A stretch of DNA of 64,000 bases from Nitrospirales bacterium. Its GTDB lineage: Bacteria; Nitrospirota; Nitrospiria; Nitrospirales; UBA8639. The notes beneath the pieces were generated by a model that saw nothing but the letters and a program-made list of their open reading frames with translations, searched no databases and was not told where the DNA came from. Location of the stretch: contig JAJDVY010000017.1 in assembly GCA_022825885.1 (NCBI GenBank), forward strand, positions 1 to 64,000. The letters are read 5' to 3'. Below, piece by piece: positions 25,791 to 35,117 of the stretch. Position numbers and translations under genes: made by a program. The first letter of the stretch is position 1; every line of letters begins with the position of its first letter.

Positions 25791-27070
25791 CACCGCTTAA
25801 ACGCTTCGTGTGCAGTCTTGACGGTTTGTTCAATATCTGCCGCGGTGTGCGCAGTGGAGACGAAGGTGGCTTCGAATTGGGAGGGGGCGAAGTAGGACCC
25901 GCGTTTCAACGTGTGGTGAAAGAATTTGGCGTATCGGGCCGTATCGGATTTCTTGGCTGATTGGTAATCCACTACCGGGCCTTCCGTAAAGAATCCGCCC
26001 AGCAGGGAACCGACCCGCGTTTGATAAAAGGGCACGTTGGCCCGTCTGGCGGCCTGCGCCAGGCCTTCCGCCAACTGGTTCCCGCGCCGATCCAATTTTT
26101 TGTACACGCCGGAGGTCTTGAGTTTTTTCAACGTTTCGATTCCGGCGGTCACGGCCAAGGGATTCCCTGACAGGGTCCCGGCCTGGTACACGGGGCCTGC
26201 CGGCGCCACCATCTCCATGATCTGATTTGACCCGCCGTAGGCGCCCACCGGCAGTCCGCCGCCGATGATTTTCCCCAGACACGTGAGGTCGGGAGCAATG
26301 CCATACAGGGTCTGTGCTCCTCCATAGGCTACCCGAAATCCGGAAATCACTTCGTCAAAGATCAGGAGGATGCCGTGTTTTCTGGTGAGCGTGCGCAATT
26401 GCCGGAGAAAATCAGGTTGAGGCAACACGACGCCCATGTTGCCCGCGATCGGTTCGACAATGATACAGGCCAGGTTTCGCCAATGCTTTTGTACCAAACG
26501 CTTGACCGACGCGATGTCATTATAGGGCGCGGTCAGCGTCTGGCCGGCCGCAACCTTGGGCACACCCGGGCTGTCGGGAAGGCCCAGTGTCGCAGCCCCG
26601 GACCCCGCCTTGACCAACAGATGATCCGCGTGGCCATGGTAGCACCCTTCAAATTTGAGGATGGCATCCCGTTTGGTGAAGCCGCGCGCCATCCGGATGG
26701 CGCTCATCACCGCTTCGGTGCCGGAACTCACGAGTCGAACCTTTTCGACGGAGGGGAACGCATCGCAAATCGTCCGCGCCAACTCCAGTTCCTGTTGGGT
26801 CGGCGCACCGTAGCTCGTCCCTGCGCCGGCGGCCCGCTGAATGGCCCGCACTACGGACGGATGGGCATGCCCCAAGATCATAGGTCCCCACGACGCCACG
26901 TAATCGAGATACGTGTTGCCGTCCACGTCGGTCACGGTGGCTCCCTGCGCACGTTTGATGAACAACGGATGCCCCCCGACCGATCGAAACGCGCGGACCG
27001 GGCTGTTCACCCCGCCGGGGATATACTTTTGTGAACGGGCAAATAGCGTTTTCGACGTGGCGCTCTTCAT
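25787..27070 (-). CDS. hemL: Glutamate-1-semialdehyde 2,1-aminomutase
   Basis: 427 residues, normal length. It makes 5-aminolevulinate for tetrapyrrole synthesis by the C5 pathway. FARSQKYIPGGVNSPVRAF, YVASWGPMILGHAHP, VSSGTEAVMSAIRMAR, LLIFDEVISGFRVAYGG, the PLP lysine in LTCLGKIIGGGLPVGAYGG and AGTLSGNPLA are all present. GAGAGG precedes the ATG by nine bases. It is convergent with the DUF559 gene. Confidence 0.96.
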   Translation of the reverse strand: MKSATSKTLFARSQKYIPGGVNSPVRAFRSVGGHPLFIKRAQGATVTDVDGNTYLDYVASWGPMILGHAHPSVVRAIQRAAGAGTSYGAPTQQELELARTICDAFPSVEKVRLVSSGTEAVMSAIRMARGFTKRDAILKFEGCYHGHADHLLVKAGSGAATLGLPDSPGVPKVAAGQTLTAPYNDIASVKRLVQKHWRNLACIIVEPIAGNMGVVLPQPDFLRQLRTLTRKHGILLIFDEVISGFRVAYGGAQTLYGIAPDLTCLGKIIGGGLPVGAYGGSNQIMEMVAPAGPVYQAGTLSGNPLAVTAGIETLKKLKTSGVYKKLDRRGNQLAEGLAQAARRANVPFYQTRVGSLLGGFFTEGPVVDYQSAKKSDTARYAKFFHHTLKRGSYFAPSQFEATFVSTAHTAADIEQTVKTAHEAFKRC

Positions 27071-27114
27071 GACAAGTTACCTCTCTCCGACTCGCTTTTT
27101 TAAACTTCTATTTT

Positions 27115-27182
27115 GTCCTCTCCCCTCACTCCAGCCCCTTCGACAGGCTCGGGCAGGCTCTCTCCCTCAAGGGGCGAGGGAG
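27115..27182. repeat. Dispersed repeat, families B and D combined
   Basis: CCTCTCCCCTCACTCCAGCC, CCTTCGACAGGCTCGGGCAG and GCTCTCTCCCTCAAGGGGCG follow one another upstream of hemL, the same composite as at 11110-11162. Confidence 0.65.
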
Positions 27183-27211
27183 TTGTGAGACAGGAATGCC
27201 AGATAACACGG

Positions 27212-27424
27212 CTACTCGGGATCGCTGAAACGCTGGCCTTCCTCGCCGGACCAGCGCACAATGCCGATTTCTTCCGATTCCCACAATTTTTGTTGTTCTT
27301 CTGCAGCCATGTCCGCTTCTTTCATTTTGTCTTCAGCAGACGCTGCGTCCTGTTCACGGGCGGAAACCCACCCCGGCGGTTTTTCTCCCTTGGGGATATC
27401 CTTGCGAAGCACGTTAACCGGCAT
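27212..27424 (-). CDS. Small charged hypothetical protein
   Basis: 70 residues from the ATG at 27422-27424 (MPVNVLRKDIPKGEKPPGWV), which has a very strong AAGGAGGG six bases upstream. It is highly charged and helical (DAASAEDKMKEADMAAEEQQKLWESEE) and ends RWSGEEGQRFSDPE. No family recognised. It lies between the methyltransferase gene and hemL on the same strand. Confidence 0.6.
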   Translation of the reverse strand: MPVNVLRKDIPKGEKPPGWVSAREQDAASAEDKMKEADMAAEEQQKLWESEEIGIVRWSGEEGQRFSDPE

Positions 27425-27500
27425 CTGATCCCTCCTTGTCAGCCGCAATGGTTCCGGCACCATTGCGTTCGAACCTTACCCATGCGGCCAAGGCATAGGC

Positions 27501-28286
27501 CTAGCTGCGAAGGCCACGCTTTGTCAAGGGGTGCTGGACCCGATAGGCATAGAGCGCCATGCTCGCGGCGATGACGGCATTGAGGGACTCGACCGAATCG
27601 GTCATGGGAACGGCGAGCCGTGTGCCGGATGGGAGAGGCGGAAGACCCGGCCCTTCTTCACCCACCAATAATCGAATGGCCTCCGGCCATTGAAACGCTG
27701 GCAAACTTTCACCCTGCGTATCAAGGGTGACCCAAGTGGCGGGTTCCGGCAACTCGCGGATCGAAGGTCCCTGCATCAGGGACACCTTGAACACCGTTCC
27801 GCTAGCCGCACGGACCGCTTTCGGATGATAGGGATGGGCCGATTCCTTGAGCAGGATGACTCGCTCGACACCCATGGCCGCCGCGGTTCGGATCAAGGCC
27901 CCCACGTTCGCCGGATCCCCCAAGGGGCAAAGGATTTCGAAGCCCCGCGGTCGGCCCTCAAGGTCTGAACAGGGAAAAGGCCGGGCCTCGCAGACCAATA
28001 TCGGAGCCCCCGTGCCGAAGAGATCGATCTTCTCAAAGAGCGGCGCGGACAGGGCATAGGGTGCGACGTGGGCCGGAATGGAAAACGGCACGGGCGTTCC
28101 GGCGCGGTGGATGAGTTCGAGGCACTGCGCAGGGTGCCGCTCCAGAGTTTCCTGAACGACTTTTTCCCCCGGGACGAGGCACTGTCGAAACCGTTCAATC
28201 CCGCGAGCCTCCTGCAACGCCGCCCATCGCTTCACGTGGGCATTCTGCGCACTACTGATGGATCGGGTCCTTGAGGGCGACGTCAT
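27501..28286 (-). CDS. TrmH/SpoU-family RNA 2'-O-methyltransferase
   Basis: 261 residues. An N-terminal substrate-binding region (SSAQNAHVKRWAALQEARG) precedes the SPOUT catalytic domain with its three knot motifs: LGDPANVGALIRTAAAMG (motif 1 with N and R), LLVGEEGPGLP (motif 2) and VPMTDSVESLNAVIAASMALY (motif 3). It methylates rRNA or tRNA ribose, but the exact target cannot be read from sequence; rRNA enzymes of the RlmB/TsnR type are the nearest guess. Confidence 0.85.
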   Translation of the reverse strand: MTSPSRTRSISSAQNAHVKRWAALQEARGIERFRQCLVPGEKVVQETLERHPAQCLELIHRAGTPVPFSIPAHVAPYALSAPLFEKIDLFGTGAPILVCEARPFPCSDLEGRPRGFEILCPLGDPANVGALIRTAAAMGVERVILLKESAHPYHPKAVRAASGTVFKVSLMQGPSIRELPEPATWVTLDTQGESLPAFQWPEAIRLLVGEEGPGLPPLPSGTRLAVPMTDSVESLNAVIAASMALYAYRVQHPLTKRGLRS

Positions 28287-28336
28287 AGGTTATGTGTAAC
28301 TGCCGGCAGCCGGACGTAGCGTCGTTGACCCTCCCC

Positions 28337-29437
28337 TTAAAATGAAGAGAAGGATTTCCCTTTTCCGCGGAGGCACACGTCAGGGGTTTGGATCACGACT
28401 TCCCAATCCTCAGGGTCCCTGCCGGTCACGTGCCCGAGCCGGCACGCTTTTTTCCCGAACCTGCCCACCAGTTCAAGCGTCCTGTCCGTTTGGTTTTCGG
28501 GGACCACCAGGCAGAAGCCGATCCCCATGTTGAACACTTCGAACATTTCCGGGTCGGCGATGCCGCCGAGTTCTTGAATGATGGAGAAGACCGGAGGCGG
28601 TGCAGGGAACGTTTCGATCACAAACGTGACACGGGAGGGTACGCGGCTCAGGTTCAGGAACCCGTCGCCGGTAATGTGGAACAGGGCCTTGACGTCAATG
28701 TTCGAATCCGTTGCGAGGAGAGGAAGGATTTCCCGCGTGTAGAGATGCGTCGGCTGGAGTAATTCTTCGCCCAAGGACCGGCCAAGTTCGGGGAACGGTT
28801 TTTCATACAAGGAGACGTCCTGTTCAATCGCCTTTCGGGCCAGGGTGAACCCGTTACTATGCACCCCGTTACTTTCAATGCCGATGATCGCGTCGCCTGC
28901 GCGAACGCGCTCCCCAATGATGATCCTGTCCAAATCCACGATCCCGATAGCCGACCCCGCCAGATCGAACCCTTCTCCCTCCTTACCCGTTTCACTCTTG
29001 ATGACGTCCTTGACTTGGGCGATTTCGCCGCCCGGGATCGAGATGCCGGCACGCAGGGCTCCCTCGGTTAGTCCCTTTGCCAGTTCCCCCAGGCAGTCCG
29101 GATCAAGGGTCTGCACCGCGATATAGTCCACCATGGCCAACGGGGTCGCCCCCACGCAGAGCAGGTCATTCACGTTCATGGCAATGCAGTCAATGCCGAC
29201 CGTGTCGTATTTGCCCATGCGCTGGGCCACGAGGACCTTCGACCCCACGCCGTCCGTGGTCATGGCGATGCCCTTGTTGTTGCCGATCTCGATAATGTTG
29301 GCGAACAACCCGAAGTCCAGACGGACACTGCCGGTTTTTCCTTTGGGGACGGTCCACGTCTGGCGGAGCTGCTCGGTAATATCGGCCAGGGATTGCACGA
29401 CTTGATCGGTATCAACCCCGGACCCTTGATAGGTCAT
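28337..29437 (-). CDS. purM: Phosphoribosylformylglycinamidine cyclo-ligase (AIR synthase)
   Basis: About 366 residues from the ATG at 29435-29437 (MTYQGSGVDTDQ); a TTG six codons earlier is possible. It closes the imidazole ring in purine synthesis using ATP. YQGSGVDTD, TTDGVGSKVLVAQ, GIDCIAMNVNDLLCVGATPLAMVDYIA and GVHSNGFTLAR are typical of the family. It stands in a minus-strand run with the methyltransferase gene. Confidence 0.93.
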   Translation of the reverse strand: MTYQGSGVDTDQVVQSLADITEQLRQTWTVPKGKTGSVRLDFGLFANIIEIGNNKGIAMTTDGVGSKVLVAQRMGKYDTVGIDCIAMNVNDLLCVGATPLAMVDYIAVQTLDPDCLGELAKGLTEGALRAGISIPGGEIAQVKDVIKSETGKEGEGFDLAGSAIGIVDLDRIIIGERVRAGDAIIGIESNGVHSNGFTLARKAIEQDVSLYEKPFPELGRSLGEELLQPTHLYTREILPLLATDSNIDVKALFHITGDGFLNLSRVPSRVTFVIETFPAPPPVFSIIQELGGIADPEMFEVFNMGIGFCLVVPENQTDRTLELVGRFGKKACRLGHVTGRDPEDWEVVIQTPDVCLRGKGKSFSSF

Positions 29438-29529
29438 GCCTGAGGAATCACTCAACGTTCAGGCCCTTTCCTTCTATATGACGGTCACCTTGTTTCATAT
29501 GATAAAGCCTTATACAGTGGAAGTCATCA

Positions 29530-29955
29530 ATGATTGTGAGGTTGAAACGGAAGGACCCAACGACCTGCACAACCACGAAAGTCGAGAATCTGTCTTTCAC
29601 CAATTGCAAGAATGGGGTTTCCGGTTTTGGTGTAACGTCGGGCCGGACCACCTTTCACCAATTCAATGATGGAAGCACGAGCATGACGAACTCGTTCGGT
29701 AATACCAGTTTTTCCAGCGGCAACCGTCCACACCTGCGTGGGACCAACCAATCAATCAATGAGGATACAGGGATTTCCCAATGGAATAACAGCGTAACCG
29801 GCGTCCACCAGCGTGCGGGCAACGTGCAAGTGGACAGTTACAGTGACGGCACCACCTGTACGACCTACACGGCGGGCGTCACGAGTCTCACAAACTGTAA
29901 CGGGGAATCGAAAGACGCGGCACAGCGCAACGCGATTATTGGCACGAAGGAATAA
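29530..29955 (+). CDS. Hypothetical repeat protein, possibly a gene remnant
   Basis: 141 residues, rich in Thr, Ser, Asn and Gly. Two cysteine-containing units resemble each other: PTTCTTTKVENLSFTNC near residue 11 and GTTCTTYTAGVTSLTNC near residue 107, spaced by strand-like text. No signal peptide precedes this frame although such Thr/Asn repeats are usual in exported proteins, so the start of the gene may have been lost. It lies between purM and tRNA-Gln. Confidence that it is expressed is low. Confidence 0.4.
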   Translation: MIVRLKRKDPTTCTTTKVENLSFTNCKNGVSGFGVTSGRTTFHQFNDGSTSMTNSFGNTSFSSGNRPHLRGTNQSINEDTGISQWNNSVTGVHQRAGNVQVDSYSDGTTCTTYTAGVTSLTNCNGESKDAAQRNAIIGTKE

Positions 29956-29969
29956 GCCCAGACCAAAAA

Positions 29970-30043
29970 TGGCTGGGGGACCAGGAATCGAACCTGGGTT
30001 CACAGATCCAAAATCTGTTGTCTTGCCCCTAGACGATCCCCCA
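29970..30043 (-). tRNA. tRNA-Gln (anticodon TTG)
   Basis: On the minus strand the 7-bp acceptor stem TGGGGGA/TCCCCCA closes a normal cloverleaf. The anticodon arm is ACAGA-TTTTGGA-TCTGT with anticodon TTG. The T arm is CCAGG-TTCGATT-CCTGG. The discriminator is G and CCA is encoded. No integrase or duplicated 3' end is visible beside it. Confidence 0.93.
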
Positions 30044-30108
30044 GCCGGGGAGTCTCACCTTACCCAGCCCATCTTCATTCAGTCAAGACCGTTGATGTAT
30101 GGCGGCCG

Positions 30109-30768
30109 CTAGTACACACGGCCGGATACGACCCAATGCCGGTCGTCGGGCACGTCGATCAGCAGACGGCTCATATACATTTCCGCCAACTGAGCGGCGA
30201 TCTCGTCTTCGGTGAACGCGCTCAACAGGGAATGATAAAAATCGTGGCGCAGTTGTTCCGGCTCATCAGCCGCGTATTGGTCTACCAAGGCCCGGGCGTC
30301 TTCCGTGGTGTCGGGTCGCAACAAGTCCATGACGAGTACGGGCGCCCCGGGCTTAGCCAGGTTTTTCACGGCGTACCAAAACTGAAAGGCATTAGGTACA
30401 TGATGAACCAGGCTGTTGGAGATGACGGCATCAGCCGGTGGGGCCAATTCAAGATCCTGGAACCTCTTGTACATGAGTTGGATTCGATCCTCAAATCCCG
30501 CCTGGCGAATGGCGTCATCGGCCCACTGCATCATGGGGCCGGATGCGTCCACGGCAATAACGTGAAGGGTCGGACGGCTCCAGAGAAGCCGGATTGGAAT
30601 ATCCGCGGGACCACACCCCAAATCCAGCACGGTTCCTTCCTGGAGATCGGGATATAAGGCTAAGAACTGATCGACGAACCCCTGATTCTCTTCGGCGAAA
30701 TCGGCATTTGCATACACCTTGGCCTGCTCTTCCCCATCCATGATTTCCGGTTCAAGAATCCGTTCCAT
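30109..30768 (-). CDS. Class I SAM-dependent methyltransferase
   Basis: 219 residues. The Rossmann methyltransferase motifs are clear: VLDLGCGPADIPIRL (motif I, SAM-binding), VIAVDASGPMMQWA (acidic residue contacting the ribose), DAVISNSLVHHVPN (motif IV) and PGAPVLVMDLLRP. The substrate cannot be inferred; small molecules are more likely than nucleic acid. It is followed by tRNA-Gln and is divergent from apaH. Confidence 0.85.
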   Translation of the reverse strand: MERILEPEIMDGEEQAKVYANADFAEENQGFVDQFLALYPDLQEGTVLDLGCGPADIPIRLLWSRPTLHVIAVDASGPMMQWADDAIRQAGFEDRIQLMYKRFQDLELAPPADAVISNSLVHHVPNAFQFWYAVKNLAKPGAPVLVMDLLRPDTTEDARALVDQYAADEPEQLRHDFYHSLLSAFTEDEIAAQLAEMYMSRLLIDVPDDRHWVVSGRVY

Positions 30769-30937
30769 ATCAACTCTTCCTTTTCATGGCTATCTCCACG
30801 TCCGTCAATTGCGTCCGTGTGATCGTACCTAGCCCCACCAGCGGGATTCAAGGTGAAGTGGCCGACGCTAAATTCTCCTTGCACCATTCCCGGGTTCTGG
30901 CTAAGGTCTGACGAAGGATACGCTGGAAGGAACACGT

Positions 30938-31738
30938 ATGGCGACGTATGCATTCGGCGATATTCAGGGATGCCTGACACCCCTCCAGAAACTGCTGGAG
31001 CGCATTCGATTCGATCCGTCCTCGGACCGGCTCTGGTTTGTCGGCGATCTGGTCAATCGCGGCCCTCATTCACTGGAAGTGTTACGCTTCATTAAAGGTC
31101 TCGAAGGACGCTGCGTGGTCGTGCTGGGCAACCACGATTTGCATCTATTGGCGATCCACTGCGGCGTCGCGCAGATGCGGAAACAGGATACGATTCAACC
31201 CGTCCTGGAGGCGCCTGACGCAGAAGAATTGCTGGACTGGCTGCGTTGGCAATCCATGCTCCATCGTGAAGGGGACTATGTGTTGGTCCACGCCGGCATC
31301 CTTCCCCAGTGGTCCGTCGACCAGGCCGTGTCATTGGCCGGTGAAGTGGAGGATGCCCTCAGATCCGACCAGTATCAAACGCTTTTACCGTTCATTTACC
31401 GGAGCGAAGAGATCCATTGGTCCGGCGACATGACGTCCCCGGCCCGACTCGGCATGATCACCAACGTCCTGACCAGAATGCGGATGTGTTCCCGGGAAGG
31501 TCTTATCGACCTTGCGTTCAAAGGCCCGCCGGACCAGGCACCGGCCGGCCTCGCACCCTGGTTTCGTCTGCCCCCCCGCACCCGACGAACAGAAACCGTG
31601 ATTTTCGGGCATTGGTCCGCCCTGGGGGTGTGCGTAGACGAAGGCGTGATTGCGTTGGACGGCGGGTGCGTCTGGGGACACGAAATGGCCTGTGTTCGAC
31701 TGGAAGACCGGAAACTGTATACGATCGCGTGTCGCTGA
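30938..31738 (+). CDS. apaH: Symmetrical bis(5'-nucleosyl)-tetraphosphatase
   Basis: 266 residues. It hydrolyses Ap4A to two ADP. Metallophosphoesterase motifs are in place: YAFGDIQGCLTPL, LWFVGDLVNRGPHSLEVLR, VVLGNHDLHLLAI and VHAGILPQW, with GHWSALG and ALDGGCVWG at the C-terminus. The GDIQGC and GNHDLHLLA signatures separate ApaH from PrpE/Shp phosphatases. The gene precedes the sensor kinase gene by 71 bases on the same strand. Confidence 0.94.
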   Translation: MATYAFGDIQGCLTPLQKLLERIRFDPSSDRLWFVGDLVNRGPHSLEVLRFIKGLEGRCVVVLGNHDLHLLAIHCGVAQMRKQDTIQPVLEAPDAEELLDWLRWQSMLHREGDYVLVHAGILPQWSVDQAVSLAGEVEDALRSDQYQTLLPFIYRSEEIHWSGDMTSPARLGMITNVLTRMRMCSREGLIDLAFKGPPDQAPAGLAPWFRLPPRTRRTETVIFGHWSALGVCVDEGVIALDGGCVWGHEMACVRLEDRKLYTIACR

Positions 31739-31809
31739 GCCGGCCCCTAGTAGCCTGGTAGTTTGCGGCAAACCGGGCATCCGCGTCCGGCACCCCTGCG
31801 AGTGGCTCC

Positions 31810-33579
31810 ATGAAGCTGCTTTCCAAAGAGCATTCCATTCTTGAAAGACCCATCATGCAATTTCGCCCGTTCGGCGTGACCCCGGATGGACGGAAAATCC
31901 GCGACGTGAGCGGAATTACGATCAAGGCGAACGTCGAATATCTGGAAGAAGTCGTCGGCAGGAAAAACGGAGACGCCGCCGGTCGTCAAGCCATCGACCG
32001 CCTCTGCGATTCCCTGAATGCCCGGATCAGCGATCCCTCCTACCACGTCACCCCGGAATTCTTACAAAATATCTGGCACAGCTATTCCTATGAATTCGCG
32101 GTTTACCTCGGGGAGTTCTGCATCCTGATCTCCGGGGATCCCAACTTTCAATTCGAAATGGGGAAACACAAATTCATTTCTCCCGTCATGCAAACCCTGG
32201 GGCGCCCATTTTCCGTTGCGCAAATCTTCGAACTGTTCCCACGCTTTGGAGAAAAGTTTGCCAAAGACTCCCTACGGTTCAGCGTTCGCAACGTGACCAA
32301 TGGTTCCGCCGTTCTGGGCATGACCCTGACCGAACACGTGGCTCGACAGTTCGGTCCCTACCGCAACCGATGCGCCGACATCATCTGCCAGGCATCGAAG
32401 GCCGGCCTCCTAGCCGTACCGCAACAGGTTCACCACCTGGGATTCGCCAGCGTCCGCGATCTCCGCTGTATGGCGGACGGGGACGAGTCCTGCGAATGGG
32501 AATTCCATTGGCCCGTCCAGCCGTTCTCTGAAACCCGTGGATGGGTCGTGAGCGGGACCGTGGCATGCGCGAGCATCCTGGCCTTCCTCTACGTCCATTG
32601 GGCGCATCCTGAATTCTCCTGGTTGGAGGCAAGCTTCTGGATCCTCTTTCCGGGCTTGGCCTCCTGGTTCGTCTGGAATTGGTATCGACTCAAGAAGAAA
32701 GTGCAAGAACGGGAAAGCTTGCTTAAGGAACAAGTGGATTCCGTGGATGCCCGTCACGAAGAGCTTCGAGAAGCCTATCTTGAACAGGAACGCACCGTTG
32801 TGGAACTCCGTACATTGAACGCCGACCTGGAAAACCGGATCCGGGAACGAACGCGCTCCCTCGCCGTCGCCAACGAACGGCTCCGCGAACTCGATGAACG
32901 CAAATCCGCCTTCGTCTCCATTGCGTCACACGAAATACGCACGCCCCTGACCTCCATGAAAGGCTTCGTGGAAAACATGCTGGCCGGCGTGACCGGGGAC
33001 TTGCGTGAGCGACAGGCCCTGTATCTCACGCGGGTCAAATATAACATCGAACGATTGACGCGAACGCTGAACGACCTGCTGGATTTGTCCCGTATCGAAG
33101 CCGGCCACGTGGAATTACGGTTGGCCGACGTCTCGCTGACCGAAGTCACCGCGGAAGCCTTGGACAATTTACGTCCCCAAGCGGAGGCGAAATCCCTCGT
33201 GCTGGAGACCACGGCTCCTTCGCCGCTTGCGCCGGTGCGGGGAGACCGGGACAAGATTCTTCAGATTCTGACGAATCTTATTCACAACGCCATAAAATTT
33301 ACGCCTTCATCCGGACGCATTTTGATTTCGCTCACGGCGGTGGAAAATTCCGCGATCCAAGTGTGCGTCGCCGACACGGGCTGTGGCATCGCTGCCGAAG
33401 AGGTGCCCAACGTATTCGATCGCTTTTACCGGAGCGATAGCGGGACGACGGAGACGCGTGGAGCAGGCCTGGGATTGGCGATTACAAAAAGTCTGGTGGA
33501 CCTGCATCGAGGACGGATCTGGGTGGAAAGCACGGTAGGCAGCGGGAGCCGATTCTCTTTTACGCTTCCCACGCGTTGA
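31810..33579 (+). CDS. Membrane-bound sensor histidine kinase with unusual N-terminal sensor
   Basis: 589 residues. Residues 1 to about 235 form a soluble domain I cannot name with certainty; its end (CADIICQASKAGLLAV...DLRCMADGDESCEWEFHW) resembles V4R-type ligand domains. Two membrane helices follow (WVVSGTVACASILAFLYV and ASFWILFPGLASWFVW) with only a short loop between them, so sensing is cytoplasmic. After a coiled coil comes the HisKA motif IASHEIRTPLTSMKGF, then N box LIHNAIKFTPSSG, G1 VADTGCGIA, and G2 GAGLGLAITKSL. An ATG at 31855 is an alternative start. It converges with the sigma54 response regulator gene, the likely partner. Confidence 0.85.
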   Translation: MKLLSKEHSILERPIMQFRPFGVTPDGRKIRDVSGITIKANVEYLEEVVGRKNGDAAGRQAIDRLCDSLNARISDPSYHVTPEFLQNIWHSYSYEFAVYLGEFCILISGDPNFQFEMGKHKFISPVMQTLGRPFSVAQIFELFPRFGEKFAKDSLRFSVRNVTNGSAVLGMTLTEHVARQFGPYRNRCADIICQASKAGLLAVPQQVHHLGFASVRDLRCMADGDESCEWEFHWPVQPFSETRGWVVSGTVACASILAFLYVHWAHPEFSWLEASFWILFPGLASWFVWNWYRLKKKVQERESLLKEQVDSVDARHEELREAYLEQERTVVELRTLNADLENRIRERTRSLAVANERLRELDERKSAFVSIASHEIRTPLTSMKGFVENMLAGVTGDLRERQALYLTRVKYNIERLTRTLNDLLDLSRIEAGHVELRLADVSLTEVTAEALDNLRPQAEAKSLVLETTAPSPLAPVRGDRDKILQILTNLIHNAIKFTPSSGRILISLTAVENSAIQVCVADTGCGIAAEEVPNVFDRFYRSDSGTTETRGAGLGLAITKSLVDLHRGRIWVESTVGSGSRFSFTLPTR

Positions 33580-33593
33580 ACCGTGAAACGGTC

Positions 33594-35009
33594 TTACCCA
33601 TCCTGCTTTTCCGCTTCCGCCTGTTTCTGTTTGAGAACGCGCGCGAGGTATGAGCGCTGGAGCCCCAGTGCTTCCGCGGCTTTGGTCTGATTCCCATGGG
33701 CGCGTTTCAGGGCTTGCTCGATTAGAAAATACCGGTGGTGTTCCATCGCTTCATGGTAAGACAAATCGCTTGCCTCCCGGACCTGAGGCTCTTCTTCCTG
33801 ACCGGAAGCGAGGCGTAAATACTCCGGACCAATCTCGCGGTCCGTGCTCAAGACCACGGCCCGGGCCACGGCGTTCTCCAACTCACGCACGTTGCCCGGC
33901 CACGGGTACCGTTGCATGGCCCTGAGCGCGGCTTCCGTCAATCGCAGGCCCGGCTTTCCCATCTCCTTGGTATAGCGTCGAAGGAACAGGTCAGCCAAAT
34001 GGGGGATCTCATCGGGCCGGTCGCGTAAGGGTGGGATGGAAAAACTGATCACGTTCAACCGGTGAAATAAGTCTTCACGGAACGTGCCTTCTTTCACGGC
34101 CTTTGACAGATCCCGATTCGTCGCGGCGATCACCCGAAGGTTGACGCGAACCAGGCGCGTCCCGCCCACGCGATGAAATTCCCGATCCTGCAAAAGGCGC
34201 AACAATTTGGCCTGCAGGTCCGGAGCCATGTCTCCGATCTCGTCCAGGAAAAGGGTGCCGTCATCGGCCAGTTCGACTTTGCCCTTTTGTTGCGTGGTCG
34301 CGCCCGTGAACGCACCTTTTTCGTGACCGAACAATTCGTTTTCGAGCAGGGTCTCGGTCAAGGCCACACAATTAATCACGACGAACGGATTCTGGATCCG
34401 CCTGCTCCATTGATGGATGGATCTGGCGAACAGTTCCTTGCCTGTCCCGCTTTCCCCCAGCAACAGCACGGTGGCATCCGAATCCGCCGCACGTTTGACC
34501 AAATCGACGAGGGACGCCATGGCCGGCGTGTCCGCTACGATGGTGCCGTACCGGGAATCGACTTCCTCGCGCAGGACGGCGACCTGCCGTTTCAACGCCT
34601 CCCGTTCCAGAGCCTTTTGTATGACCAAGATGAGTTGATCGACGTCCAGGGGTTTCGTAAGAAAATCCAAAGCTCCGTGTTTCATGGCTTCCACGGCCCG
34701 TTCAATCGTCCCATGGGCCGTCATCACAATCACCGGAGGACGATTCGACAGAATCACCGGCCCTGCGGTGCCGGGAGACTGCGAGGCCGCCTGCTCCTGC
34801 CGGGCCAGGTGTTCCAGGACTTCAAGGCCCGTCATCCGGGGCATTTCCAAATCAAGCAGAACGAGTCCGGGTTCCTCGGATTCCAGGAGTTCGAGCGCGC
34901 GCTGTCCGTCGACGGCGGACAGCGTGGCATAGCCCAATGACTCCAAACGATCCGTCAACATCAACACGATGTCGGGATCATCATCGACGACGAGAATTTT
35001 TTTCTGCAT
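33594..35009 (-). CDS. NtrC-family sigma54-dependent response regulator
   Basis: About 471 residues from the ATG at 35007-35009 (MQKKILVVDDDPDI); the frame is open to 35114 but the receiver domain begins here. The phosphorylation site is in LVLLDLEMPRMTGLEV. The AAA+ domain has LLGESGTGKE (Walker A), EKGAFTGATTQ (the GAFTGA loop that touches sigma54), LFLDEIGDM (Walker B) and RLNVISFSIPPLRDRPDEI. The C-terminal Fis-type helix-turn-helix is AHGNQTKAAEALGLQRSYL. It should activate sigma54 promoters in answer to the convergent kinase gene, whose stop is 14 bases away. Confidence 0.93.
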   Translation of the reverse strand: MQKKILVVDDDPDIVLMLTDRLESLGYATLSAVDGQRALELLESEEPGLVLLDLEMPRMTGLEVLEHLARQEQAASQSPGTAGPVILSNRPPVIVMTAHGTIERAVEAMKHGALDFLTKPLDVDQLILVIQKALEREALKRQVAVLREEVDSRYGTIVADTPAMASLVDLVKRAADSDATVLLLGESGTGKELFARSIHQWSRRIQNPFVVINCVALTETLLENELFGHEKGAFTGATTQQKGKVELADDGTLFLDEIGDMAPDLQAKLLRLLQDREFHRVGGTRLVRVNLRVIAATNRDLSKAVKEGTFREDLFHRLNVISFSIPPLRDRPDEIPHLADLFLRRYTKEMGKPGLRLTEAALRAMQRYPWPGNVRELENAVARAVVLSTDREIGPEYLRLASGQEEEPQVREASDLSYHEAMEHHRYFLIEQALKRAHGNQTKAAEALGLQRSYLARVLKQKQAEAEKQDG

Positions 35010-35117
35010 GGGCAACTCAACGAACGTTGGTCCTGGCAAGCAACCCCAGAGGAAACGAGGCCTCAGTTCGGATTTCGTCCCGGCGATTCTAGGCTCACCT
35101 CCCGCAAATCTCAAGAA

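Noticed and set aside
29436-29669. 77-codon frame upstream of the repeat protein
   Set aside because: No ribosome site and no family; it overlaps the better frame at 29530-29955.
29970-30043. tRNA-Gln as attachment site of an island
   Set aside because: No integrase, no duplicated tRNA 3' end and ordinary core genes on both sides.
33580-33592. Small hairpin ACCGT-GAA-ACGGT between the convergent kinase and regulator genes
   Set aside because: Five base pairs with no following T-run; too weak for a terminator call.
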